Source: Ananas comosus (lineage: Eukaryota; Streptophyta; Magnoliopsida; Poales; Bromeliaceae). Taken from it: 64,000 nucleotides of DNA. The stretch lies in contig NC_033621.1 of assembly GCF_001540865.1 (NCBI RefSeq), positions 16,948,573 to 17,012,572 on the forward strand, in the 5' to 3' direction. The position numbers and the translations under genes were made by a program. Of the stretch, positions 38,201-47,593 are shown piece by piece. Each line of letters starts with the position of its first letter. Position 1 is the first letter of the stretch. The notes below the pieces were generated by a model. It saw only the letters and a list, made by a program, of their open reading frames with translations, had not been told where the DNA came from and searched no databases.

Positions 38201-41200
38201 AAATCATGCTCAAGAAAATCCACATCGCGGGACTCTATCTCAGTGTTTTAAAAAGCCCAAGGCGCACCAAGGCGCAAAAGGCTGTTAGAGCCTAGGCGCA
38301 AGGAGCAGGCGCGCGCCTGAGAGAGGTGAGGCGCACACTTGAAATAAACAAATATACTTTTTAACAATTATTAAAGGGCAATGAATACTCTTTAAAAATC
38401 ATATTACACAATAGATATTTTATGAATAACCATTTAATCACATCATCGGAAAAAAAAAATAATGTAAAAAAAGAAACTAAACAACAGATATATGATTATA
38501 ATAATGCTAAAAACAAAATAACACATGCAAAAAGAACTAAAGTAGAGAACAACATACCTTTTCATCTCTAAATAAAGGCGAGTATAAAGCTAACTAGTAA
38601 TGCACAAACTAATAGTACGTCAAAAACATACCAATTATAAGCATAAGATCATCAAAAAGTAGGCAAGTAGCAATGTAGCATGCATAAAAAGTTAAAAACT
38701 TAAGTTTTAAGCCAAAGAACATAAAAAAGGCATCATATAGAAACTAAGTATTCAAGGTCAATCGAGCCAAAATGGGCCACACAGCCACACTAAAAATATT
38801 AATTAGTCTTAATTCATCAATCATCATGTCCACCACTTGACGAAGAATACTCTTCTTCTTCGTCAGATTTGTCATTTCCAATGTCTTCCTCTTCTTCTTC
38901 ATCTTCTGTTTCGAGAGCATCATCAAAATCAGGCTCTTCATCATCTATGAAGGTAGTAACATTCCGAGTGTGAGAAGATGAAGCTTTTGCCTTTCCTTTA
39001 CCAGTGCACTTGGTGGAAGCTGTGGAACTGAGTGATCTAGTACGGTGTGAAGGTTCATCCACTCCTGCTGCTTTTGCCACAATATTCCATGTCAAAGTGT
39101 CATCTTCCCAAACATGATCATCATCTTTCCCCTCATTATCATTGTCTTCATCCATTTTTCCAATCAACCATTCATTGCTATCATCAATTTCACTCATTGA
39201 GATAGGGTCGATGGTGTCACGCAATTTATACCGCCGCTTCAATGCTCTATTATACCTTACATACACCAAATCATTTAAGCATTTTTGTGTGAGCCTATTT
39301 CTTTTCTTGCTATGAAGCTGCAAAATAAACAAACAACCTTATTGAAATAAAGAAAATATAAAGTTTTAAGTATTAAATAAGATGATTTGATCTTGCAACT
39401 TACATGTTCAAAAACACTCCAATTTCGCTCACAACCGGAAGCACTACAAGTGAGACTAAGAACTCTAATTGCAAATTTTTGCAAGTCTGGTGTTGATGAT
39501 CCAAACAATTTCCACCACTCCCCTGTTCATTCAGATATTCTATTAATAAAAATGTATATAAATGACTTCATTTTTTTTCTTATCTACTTACAACTTATAA
39601 GAAATAACTACTAAAAGTTTAAAATGCATACGGTATAAATTTTGCTAGATAAGGTATACCTGGTGACTTTGTATTCCTTTGTCGAATTGCCATATTAGTC
39701 CCAAAAAGTCCACGTGCTTCACGATACACACTTAGTTGATCGCATATTTTATCTTGTTCTTGAGCACTTGGAATCAATTTTTGCAAAGCTTCATATAAAC
39801 CCGCCATAATCTCTTCATCTCTAAGGATTTCTGAATTTGAATAAAAGAATTCAGGATTCAAGAAATGGCCAGCAGCATGTAAAGGGCGATGAAGTTGGCA
39901 TTCCCATCTTTTATCAATAATATTGAATATATCACTATATTTCTCCTCTCTCTCTTTAAAAGACCTTGCAATTGCTTCTTTTGCTCTATCCATTGCCTCA
40001 TAAATGTAACCCATTGCCGGCCTTTTCTCACCATCAACAAGCCGAAGTACACGAACGAGAGGGCCAAAAATTTTAAGAATAAAAATAACACTAGTCCAAA
40101 ATGTAGGCATCATTACAATGCTAGCTGCCCCTTTGCCCGCTTGTTCCTTTGCCCATTTACTCTTGGTCCAATCATCCGATGTGAACATTTTTCTCAAGTT
40201 GCTCTTTTGCTTATGTAGCCGTTGAAGGGTAAGAAAGGCCGTTGCGAATCTTGTAATGCCAGGTCTAAGCAACTCTCTTTGGCCTGTGAAACGTCTCATC
40301 ATGTTGACTACGCCGGTGCGGGTATAAATATAACTATTCAATGTCGTTGCCCTTTTCAATGTTCTATGCACCTCGGGCATTTTTCCAATGTCCTCAAGTA
40401 TTAAATCAATGCAATGGGCGGCACAAGGTGACCAATACAAATGTGGTCGCTTTGCTTCCAACAATTTTCCTATTAAAAATTCACATATTTCAAGTTAAAC
40501 AAATATTCCACCAAATAATATAAAATTATGTATCAAATAATGTAAAAAATTTGTAGGATTTCTTACCGGCTAAGACATTATTTGATGCACTATCGGTCAC
40601 AATTTGAATGACATTGACCTCCCCGATACGCTCTACCATACTATCCAATAACTTAAACATCTCTTCGCCAGTTTTCGTGTAATTGGAGGCATCAATAGAT
40701 TCAATGAACACAGTGCCCATCGGAGAATTTGCAAGAAAGTTTATAAGAGTCCTTTCTCTCCTGTCCTTCCATCCATCACACATTATAGTACATCCAGTCT
40801 TTACCCATTCCTCCATATGGCCTTTCAGTGAATTCTTCGTTTCTTGAATCTCTTTTTGAAGAAAAGGAACCCGTAATTCATACATAGAAGGTGGTTTCAT
40901 GCCAGTGCCGAATCGTCCAATGGACTCGATTGCCACAGTAAAGCTATCATAAGTAGCAGCATTGAAAGGTACTCCAGCATCATAAAACCATTTTGCTAGA
41001 TCTCTACAAGCTTTTTCTCTCAACTCCTTCCTACAAACTTCGTTGATAGTAGTTTGCTTCATTTTTCCATCCTTTTTATTTTGAACTACCTTCTCTGCAT
41101 TAGAATTGAAATACAAATCCAATGGTCCCTTTTGTCTTAGTTTTTTTTTTGCACTTTTACTACTACCAACGCTACAGCCGCTACTTTTGCTTTGCATTCT

Positions 41201-41818
41201 TTTTCCTTCAGAGTTCAATTCCTCAACATCATTTTCCTCATCATTGTCATTTAAGTTATCTATATCTTCAAAGTCAGGTATGAAATCACTTTGCTCCTTC
41301 TCTGATATTTTTTTAATCATAAAGTCTTTGATTTCCTCCCTCACATGTGGTGGACATCTGGAGCACGCTTTTGCATTTCGAAAGCCTCCAACAATATGCT
41401 GTTTTGCTCGGTAAATTCCTCCTTTTGTTACTTTTTGACAAAAATTACATGCAAGATCATTTTTATTTTTTTGATCTACTAAATGTACATACTTCCATGC
41501 AGGGTCTCTTTTGGATGCTTCCGAATCCATTCAAGAAATTCAACAGCAAGTTGGCACTCCACAAATATGGAAAAGAAATCTAAAAAATAAGCAATGTTTC
41601 AGCAAGATTTCTAATTCAGCAAAAATACAATTTTTACTAGTTGTTTTCAATGACAAATTGACAATATTCACTTATTGTCATTGAAGTTACTGTTAAAAAA
41701 AAAAATTAAGCATAGAGAGATGTGTGTACTGTTCACCCAAAAAAAAGAGAAAAAATAGAGAAAATAGAGTGTTTTCTGTTTTAAAAAAAGAAAAAATAGA
41801 AAAAATAGAGTCTTTACN

Positions 41819-41857
<39 letters not shown>

Positions 41858-41961
41858 AGAACATAGTTTACAAAAAAAAAAGAATAGAGAAGTAGTGTCT
41901 CTCAAGAAAAAAATAAAGAAAGCTTTACTGTTTATACAAAAAAGAAAAAAATAGAAAACAA

Positions 41962-41992
<31 letters not shown>

Positions 41993-44900
41993 GCTGTTTA
42001 AAAAGAAACAGAGAAAGGCTCTGTTTAGTGTTTACAAGAAAAAAAAAAAAAACGTGAGAGATAGAGACCGTAGTGTGAGAGAGAGAGAAAAAAAAAAATG
42101 TGAGAGGGGAAGAGATCGCACCTCGCCTAGGTGCGCGATAGGTTGAAGTGTTGAACCGAGCGAGAAAGAGAGAGAGGTGACGCTTGGTTGCTTGCTCGAG
42201 CCGTCAAGCAGAGCATCGAAGCCGTGGAGACTCTCCGAGAAAGAAGGAGATGGCGGATGGTTGCTCGAGCGGAGCACCGCACCGAAGCCGCGGAGGCTGT
42301 GGAGCCGTGGAGACCCAGCGAGAAGGAGAGAGAGTGAAAATACTTAACGGGTTATTGGATGTTGGATCCAAAGTCCAACACATCAGTTTTTTTTTTTTAG
42401 CATCGGGCGCGCCTTGCGCCTTAGCAAAGGCAAGCGCCTGGGCGCAAGAGGCGCGCGCCTGGGCAAGGTCGCCCACCTAGGAGCTGCCTAGGCGCGAGCG
42501 ATCTCGCCTAGAGCCTAGGCGCGCGCCCGAGGCGCGCCTTTTAAATCACTGCTCTATCTCAGTCATTCCTCCATCAGGATGCTTGCCATACATCACATAG
42601 CCTTTCGAGCAATCAAAATATCGAATAAAATTTTGTTTATTTGCTCTAGGACCTAACTTTCCATATTTATGAAAAGTATTGTGCACATATCCTGCCAATC
42701 CCCCATAGGCGTAAGCCTTCCAAATTTGGCTTTACACTATGCCATAACTCATAAAGAGTTGAAGGAACTGACTTAAAGGGCACTCGGTTAAGTATATAGG
42801 CAGCAATCAACAGTGCATCACCCTAAAAACTAATTAGGAGATTGGCTTGCACCATCATTGACCTAACCATATCCAAAAGTGTCCTATTCCTCTGCTCTAC
42901 AACACCATTTTGTTACGGAGTGCCGGGAATAGTTAATTGTCTGCGTATCCCTTTTTTCTCACATAGTTTCTTGAACTGGTCTGATAAATACTCTCGTCTT
43001 CTATTAGTACGTAGAACTTTTAGTCTTTATGTTTGGTTCTCAGCCACCACTAAGAAGCATTTAAAATAATCCAAACCTTCTGAACAGTGAGACAACAAAT
43101 ATACCGAACTATAACGGGAGTAGTCATCGATGAAAGTGAGAAAATAGGACGCGCCATGACCTCTGAATGAACTAGCTCCAATTGATGAGTTGCCCTACGT
43201 GCCTTACCAAAAGGCTTTCTATAGGCTTTTCCTACCAAACATGGTTCACAAGGAAGTAGGCTAAGCTTATCGAGTGACCCCAACAAGTCTTCTCTAGCTA
43301 GTCTAGCCATTCTTTCTTATCCAATATGACCCAATCTCGCATGTCATTTGATAGAATTAAACACAATATTAGAAGAAACTAATAAAGCAGAATTATTATT
43401 GTTATTAATAAATTCCAAGTCCAAATCTAAGACAAAAAATCATTCTTTAAACAACCATTACCATAAAAGTCCTTACCCAAATAAATAGCTAATTAGTATT
43501 CGTAAATTGAAAAGAAAAACCTAATCTAAGTAACGCTAAAACTGATCCCGATTGGGGTTCTTTTCACCTTTCCCTAGATTACATCGGATATTCGGTGCAT
43601 GCAGCACATCATGTAATATTAAATAAGAACCATTACGCAATCTAAGTTGGTATGCACCAATACTAAGGACTTCTTCCTCAGTGTCATTTCCCATCATGAC
43701 ATAATGGTTGCCAGCAGACACCCGACGATAATCCACATATCCTGCTCGATTTCTCGTTACATGCTTTGTTGTTCCCGTGTCTACAATTCAATCAGAGAGA
43801 GAGCGTGAGCAACAAAAACATGCGAACACACATAAATAGAGTCATAATTGGGATTTACCTTGTTCGGCTCAGTACAATCACGAGCGAAGTGTCCCATGTT
43901 TCCACAGTTATAGCATTTCACTTTATTTAAGTTTTTCTTTCCGTGCCTACCTTTGCGGCGCTTATCTATTCTGCCCTCATTCTGCGCGATTCCCAGTCTT
44001 CCATATTTACTTTCTCTATTTCGGTGTTTACGCTTAGGCCACTTGCATCTGCGCTGTCCACCGTGGGCAACGAGTGCATTAGTAGGATTCGCCTCTCTGC
44101 GCTCCGCTTCCAACTCAAGATGTCGAGCTATATCGTCAAAGGTCTTAATACTCTCATTGAGTTAGCACAACCTTGACTTGATTCCAATATGACTCTAGTA
44201 ATAACCTTATAACTGACTGAACCTGTTGTTCATCATTGAGCTTGATTCCAATATGACTCTGGTAATAACCTTATAACTGACTGAACCTGTTGTTCATCAT
44301 TGAGCTCGCAACCGGCTGCTTTAAGTTCTCTTATCACAGCAGACATCACCCTTAAGTGCTCTGCTGTAGAATGCTTCGGGTCCAACATATATTGATTGAT
44401 TGAATTTGAGATTCAAGGCACGAAGCCTCGTTGTTGATGTGCTACCATATTTTACTTTGAGTTGCTCCTACATGCTCTTAGCAGTCTCATAATTCTCAAA
44501 TTCCTTAATCAAGTCATCGTGCATACAGCTCAACATCGTATAGCATGCACTTCGATCTTTCCCAAACCACTCATTATAGGCTTGCAAATCACAACGGTGC
44601 TGAGCCGTCGTGCCTTCTTCAGGCCGAAACATGCTGTTGGTTAAATGACCAAGTACCTCTTTCGCATTAAGGAGATATTAAATTTTTCTATACCACATAT
44701 CATAATTCATTCCATCAAGCCTATCTTGATTTAGTAAATCGGTGATGAAAAAAATTTTGGAAGCCATATATCACTACAATAAAGCACATAATTTTAAATT
44801 AGGCACAAATATCCACAATAATATTCTCAATTCAATCTGATAATAAAATTTCTCACTGCATCTTCAAATCGAAAATTTCGTCTTTGGAAAAAACTAATAA

Positions 44901-45621
44901 TCATCTCATCCAATGCAGATTAAAATAACAAATCAAATTGATCAAGAATAAATCCATGTCATACAGTAATTAATAAATAAAACACAATTTATGAAACAAT
45001 CATAACATGCATCAAATAATAATATTTAATGAATAAATTTGCATTGATTTGTATCAAAAAAAGTTGGTCGAAGTGGTTAGAGGAAGTAAGAGAGGCTCAA
45101 TATTAAAGGTTGTGGGTTCAAATCCCGCTTTTTTAAATTTTAAATTGAACCTGTAAGTCCACGGGTTGGGCTTAGGCCTTTGCTGGCCTTGCTAGCGCGC
45201 TTGGGCCTATTTCAGGCGGGCCCCGCAAGCCCAGCAAAGGCGGGCTCTCTGCAGACCCATCGCGAGCAAGCCTTTCAAGCCCGCAGGCCCAGTGTGGGCG
45301 GCCCTCTGTAGGCCCTCACGGGCGGGCCCTACAAGCCCGCAAGCCCAGCACGGGCGGGCCCTCTGCAGGCCTATTATGGGCGGGCCCCGAGAGCCCGCAA
45401 GCCCAGCGCGGGTGGGCCCAGCAAGCCCGCCGGCCCAACACGGACGGGCCCTCTGCAGGCCACCAAAGCGAAGGCGAGTCTCATCTGGCACGGTTCGCAA
45501 GGGACCATGCGCACATGAGAATCCATAAGATCCAAAACGCGGCCTAATTATGCGCGGATTGGGAATACATAGACCAAACTAGGTCTATCTGCCAATTTAC
45601 GACTCAAAACTTCGCCGGTTA

Positions 45622-45659
<38 letters not shown>

Positions 45660-47593
45660 TAATTTATACAAATCGTTGCAAATTTATTATTCAAAAAACA
45701 ACAACTAAAAAATTCATTCGATGTCAAAAACGGATCATGGAGCGAAAATAAGCACTGTATGGCTCTGATACCACTGTTTTGAAGAATTAATATCCAAAAT
45801 AAAGTGCAAAAGTCATATAGATTTTTACATACCTCTTTATAGCAGAATTTATGTTGCAATTATCAGGATCTGATCTCGTCTTGTTTTACGAACTCTTTGA
45901 TCCGCCAACAGTTTGTCTCACACGTTATTCTTTCTCGTTGCAATGCAACTACTAGAGTCGATAGCCGCACACCGCCCAAATCCCTAGGGTTTCTGATGGT
46001 GCCCTAGAGCGAACCCGAGAGAGAGAATTTCGTGGAGAGATTAAATTAATTTTTCTCGCATCTTGTATGTGGTCAATACCTCATGTATTTACAGGCCATA
46101 AGGGAGACGTTAATGCTAATCCTATTCTGACTGAGTCTTCCATAGATAAAGATTTAAACAGATTAGGATCCATCTTTTAGATTTATTTCTTATCCCATGT
46201 AGACTAGGAATATCTCAGATAATTATCAATATTTATTCCTTATTCCTTATGGATTAGGAATATTTTAGATAAATCCTAAATCCTAATGTGGACGAATTCC
46301 GACATAAAGAAATGGAATTTCAAAGATAAATATCTAGCCAAGAAAAGAAATTTAAGTTGCAATTGGATGCCAAAGCAAGTTATCCGATTGGGTGTCAAAA
46401 CAAGTTATCCGGTGATAACTGGTGCATTATGAGGATTTTCCTTTTGTGGTTGCAAGTCAGGAGTTTGATTTTAGCTCATCATGAGGTCTTTGCAGCCTGA
46501 TTTCTTAAAATAGTACATTTCACCCACACCTATGAGGTGATTTATTTCATTACGACAAAATATCTTAGATGCTAAATATAAGAAAATGGATCATACTCCT
46601 CATCTATCAAATACTTTTTGAGTAAATAAAAGAGATATGCTAAACATGATGTTCATGCATCCAAACAGGCCCCTAATTACTAGGATTAATACTACTTTTT
46701 AATGTACTTGAGCATTTCTGAGAGAAATTTAGCAGCTGAAATAGGTTTTATTAGTTCTCCAATTGCACAAAAAACTGCATTGATTTTTGAGGTACCATCA
46801 CTGTTCATCATGAGTTAAAATTTAGTTTATCTTGAACTAACCAGCTATCAACGGTGACTCAGATAAGTCCCTCTACTTCAATGAATGTGTAAGAGTATCG
46901 GCTGTTGAACATTCGCCATTCCATCATAAGCTAATCTTTAAATAGGTCTACCCATTTGTTGAATAGAGAATATGCATATAGAGTGAAAAAGTTAATACAA
47001 CATACTCACGATAAAGAATACGTTCTTGATTCATTGAAAATGAATATGTTGTAATCGGAATATAAAATCCAAAGGATCATCAGTTTCTACTGTTCAATGA
47101 CAAAAAACATCCATCAAAATCTCACCTTAAACCCCCCCGGCACCCCAAACCAAATTAAAGCCTCACATGATCCAAATCCGAAAGAACCCAAACAAAAAGA
47201 AGAAGAAGAACAAAAGATTAAGATTACCTGCAAAGGAAGGGCGTCCATGTCGGCTCTGAGAGAGAAAACGGGGGCGGAGCCGGAGCCGATGGAAGCGACG
47301 ACACCGGTCCGCGCGACGGGCCACGAGTAGCTGATCCCGAGCCGGTCGAGCTCCGACCGGATCAACCCACTCGTCTTGACCTCCTCGAACGCGAGTTCCG
47401 GGCGCTGGTGGATCCGCCTCCGGATCCCCGTGAGCCAATCGGCGAACTCGGGCTCCCGCGCTGCGCCGAGGAGGTCGTCGCCCAAGGAGGCGACCGAGAG
47501 GGAGGGGAAAGGGAGGAGGAGAAGCAGGAGGGTGGAGATGGAGAAGAAGGAGAAGAAGAGTTGGGCTACAGAGGAGGAGGAGGAGGAGGCCAT
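29241..47593 (-). CDS. ILL: IAA-amino acid hydrolase, ILR1-like (M20D amidohydrolase), five exons
   Basis: Exons (minus): 47593-47228, 34617-34492, 33997-33683, 31602-31474 and 29621-29241. All junctions are GT-AG and phase 0, giving 438 residues with no internal stop, the usual length for this family. Members release free indole-3-acetic acid (or jasmonate) from amino-acid conjugates, mostly in the ER. A signal peptide is visible (Ser-rich start, Leu run at about 20-32). The metal ligands expected from Arabidopsis ILL2 are all present: Cys140 and His142 (HACGHDAH), Glu175/Glu176 (PAEEG), His200 (ALHVDP) and His402 (HSPYF). The GKGGHAAAP block marks the dimerisation domain. The C-terminus ends HKR, with no HDEL/KDEL signal. 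Exon 1 is GC-rich, the others are not. Introns are 12610, 494, 2080 and 1852 bases; introns 1, 3 and 4 are filled by transposons. The symbol is the family name; the exact paralogue is unresolved. Confidence 0.93.
29786..30939. mobile_element. Tourist-like MITE in intron 4 with a long AAATTTGAATTC-type array
   Basis: The left end GGGGGTGTTTGGATC and the right end (inward GGGGACATTTGGTTCATG) are flanked by TAA at 29783-29785 and 30940-30942. The 1154-bp body is unusual: from about 30045 to 30715 it is a nearly pure array of AAATTTGAATTC-like self-complementary words. No coding capacity. Confidence 0.75.
31855..32539. mobile_element. Tourist-like MITE in intron 3, copy 1
   Basis: Termini GGGTGCGTTTGGTTCGAGTT (left) and inward GGGCCCGTTTGGCTCGAGTT (right), flanked by TAA at 31852-31854 and 32540-32542. 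The sequence just inside the left end, ATCCTGGCAGGATTACAGG, is itself a small hairpin. A CT-rich microsatellite (32100-32215) lies in the middle; the frames there are low complexity only. Confidence 0.82.
32576..33484 (+). mobile_element. Very small TRIM-type LTR element in intron 3 (287 bp without nested MITE)
   Basis: Two direct repeats of about 78-80 bp (32576-32653 and 32783-33484, the second split by a MITE) start TATTAAATATAAAAATATTT and end TATTATTTAACA. Directly after the first repeat is TGATAACAAAGC, a three-mismatch version of the TGGTATCAGAGC primer site. Directly before the second is GTGAAAGGGGAG, a polypurine tract. The whole is flanked by GCACC at 32571-32575 and 33485-33489, a 5-bp target duplication. 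It has no coding capacity. These marks define a terminal-repeat retrotransposon in miniature. Confidence 0.82.
32832..33450. mobile_element. Tourist-like MITE nested in the second LTR of the small TRIM
   Basis: Termini GGCCCCCTTTGTTTCC and inward GGCTGCGTTTGGTTCGGG, flanked by TTA at 32829-32831 and 33451-33453. Removing it rejoins the TRIM LTR exactly. AT-rich body (many TTAATTAA words), no coding capacity. Confidence 0.82.
34787..35307 (-). repeat. 3' LTR of the copia element
   Basis: 521 bp, colinear with 45775-46304. In the plus reading it starts TGTTGGAA and ends TTCCAACA, so the two ends are inverted repeats. It contains an internal near-repeat, TTTATTCCTTATCCC...GGATTAGGAATATTT. Confidence 0.92.
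35308..35317 (-). other. Polypurine tract of the copia element
   Basis: The minus strand reads GAGTGGGAGA directly before the 3' LTR. Confidence 0.75.
35318..36363 (-). other. Non-coding 3' region of the copia element
   Basis: About 1 kb between the end of RNase H and the polypurine tract. I see no envelope-like or other frame. Confidence 0.6.
38254..38340. repeat. Left subterminal GGCGC cluster of the hAT element
   Basis: Many GGCGC/GCGCC and CCTAGGCGC words lie within about 100 bases of the terminus, mirrored by the cluster at 42397-42540. In hAT elements such subterminal repeats are transposase-binding sites. Confidence 0.7.
38817..41530 (-). CDS. hAT transposase, four exons, open frame of 797 residues
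   Basis: Exons (minus): 41530-40567, 40469-39660, 39522-39404 and 39317-38817, all GT-AG; the first two junctions split codons in phase 1 and the third is phase 0. The product starts with a BED-type zinc finger (Cys28, Cys31, His45, then Cys56), followed by an acidic/basic linker, a DUF659-like catalytic region with Asp252 (CDGW) and Asp313 (TDSASN), the conserved [17 protein letters not shown] block, and the C-terminal hAT dimerisation region containing the third acidic residue (SGCERNWS, about residue 620). It ends in a long acidic tail. The transposase cuts and pastes DNA in the nucleus. No stop or frameshift is visible, so the copy could be functional. I chose the first ATG because it directly precedes the zinc finger and reads in frame with it. 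Confidence 0.88.
41531..42396 (-). other. 5' region of the hAT element, low complexity
   Basis: Upstream of the transposase ATG. Plus-strand A- and GA-rich tracts (41690-42110) include one ambiguous base at 41818 beside a run of about 38 A. Promoter activity is expected here but no TATA box can be singled out. The short frames here are products of low complexity. Confidence 0.6.
42397..42540. repeat. Right subterminal GCGCC cluster of the hAT element
   Basis: Dense GGCGC/GCGCGC/CCTAGGCGC words mirror the left end. Confidence 0.7.
45062..45133 (+). repeat. tRNA-derived SINE head candidate
   Basis: TGGTCGAAGTGGTTAGAGG resembles an RNA polymerase III box A (with one extra base), and GGTTCAAATCC is a perfect box B about 35 bases downstream, the spacing of a tRNA. 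No full tRNA cloverleaf can be folded, so this is a SINE head or tRNA relic rather than a tRNA gene. Confidence 0.45.
45180..45480. repeat. GC-rich minisatellite in the copia leader
   Basis: Five or six imperfect units of about 55-65 bp share GGGCGGGCCCT.CAAGCCCGCAAGCCCAGC. The array is very GC-rich within an AT-rich element and starts about 50 bases after the SINE-like head. Confidence 0.7.
45761..45773 (-). other. Primer-binding site of the copia element (tRNA-Met)
   Basis: The minus strand reads TGGTATCAGAGCC, one base after the 5' LTR end. Confidence 0.92.
45775..46304 (-). repeat. 5' LTR of the copia element
   Basis: 530 bp, colinear with 34787-35307, next to the primer site and bounded outside by the target duplication TAAAG (46305-46309). 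Confidence 0.92.
46310..47227 (-). other. Remaining native part of intron 1 of the ILR1-like gene
   Basis: Non-coding. The donor is GTAATCT at 47227-47221. A lone Tourist-like end (CCAAACAGGCCCCTAA near 46660) is present without a matching partner. Confidence 0.7.

Larger units (their letters stand above)
38241..42551 (-). mobile_element. hAT transposon, complete, with 8-bp target duplication
   Basis: Termini CAGTGTTTTAAAAAG (left) and inward CAGTGATTTAAAAGG (right) are short inverted repeats; the 8-bp duplication CTCTATCT at 38233-38240 and 42552-42559 is the hAT hallmark. Both subterminal zones are packed with GGCGC/GCGCC words. Inside, on the minus strand, is a spliced transposase gene without stops. 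The element sits inside the copia element, so it is the younger insertion. Confidence 0.93.
36364..44767 (-). pseudogene. Decayed gag-pol of the copia element, interrupted by the hAT transposon
   Basis: Gag starts [14 protein letters not shown] at 44767 and meets a TAA within 30 codons; its zinc knuckle ([14 protein letters not shown]) is in frame 44113-43781. The protease motif VDTGTTKHV is at about 43770, a GAG-pre-integrase region at 43736-43536, and the integrase zinc region and core at about 43310-42560. The hAT insertion (38241-42551) falls between integrase and reverse transcriptase. Reverse transcriptase is at 38073-36917, with the YVDD catalytic box in frame 37725-37198. RNase H follows ([16 protein letters not shown] region, about 36760) and ends with [13 protein letters not shown] and a TGA at 36364. 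Several stops and frame changes separate the parts, so the element cannot encode its own proteins. Confidence 0.88.
44768..45760 (-). other. 5' leader of the copia element, carrying a tRNA-like repeat and a GC-rich array
   Basis: Non-coding leader between primer site and gag. It contains a tRNA-like box A/box B pair (45065-45125), a GC-rich minisatellite (about 45180-45480) and a (TTA)n microsatellite at 45618-45660. The short frames at 45207-45528 are read from the GC array. Confidence 0.65.
34787..46304 (-). mobile_element. Ty1/copia element in intron 1 of the ILR1-like gene, 11.5 kb including a nested hAT
   Basis: The LTRs (5' LTR 46304-45775, 3' LTR 35307-34787 on the minus strand) start TGTT and end CGACA/CAACA. 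TSD TAAAG is at 34782-34786 and 46305-46309. It is in the same orientation as the host gene. Domain order gag, protease, integrase, reverse transcriptase, RNase H is that of Ty1/copia. The LTRs differ by scattered substitutions and a small duplication near 46272-46285, so insertion is not very recent, and pol has stops. Without the nested hAT (4311 bp plus its 8-bp duplication) the element would be about 7.2 kb. Confidence 0.93.

Noticed and set aside
42032..42480. Overlapping frames on both strands in the hAT 5' region
   Set aside because: They arise from low-complexity GA tracts and the GCGCC subterminal cluster.
45062..45133. tRNA gene
   Set aside because: Box A has an extra base and no acceptor or anticodon stem can be drawn; better explained as a SINE head or relic.
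45207..45528. Pro/Gly/Ala-rich protein frames
   Set aside because: They are read from a GC-rich minisatellite on both strands, which lacks stops by composition.
46640..46680. Another Tourist-like MITE in intron 1
   Set aside because: Only one end (CCAAACAGGCCCCTAA) was found; no partner end or duplication.
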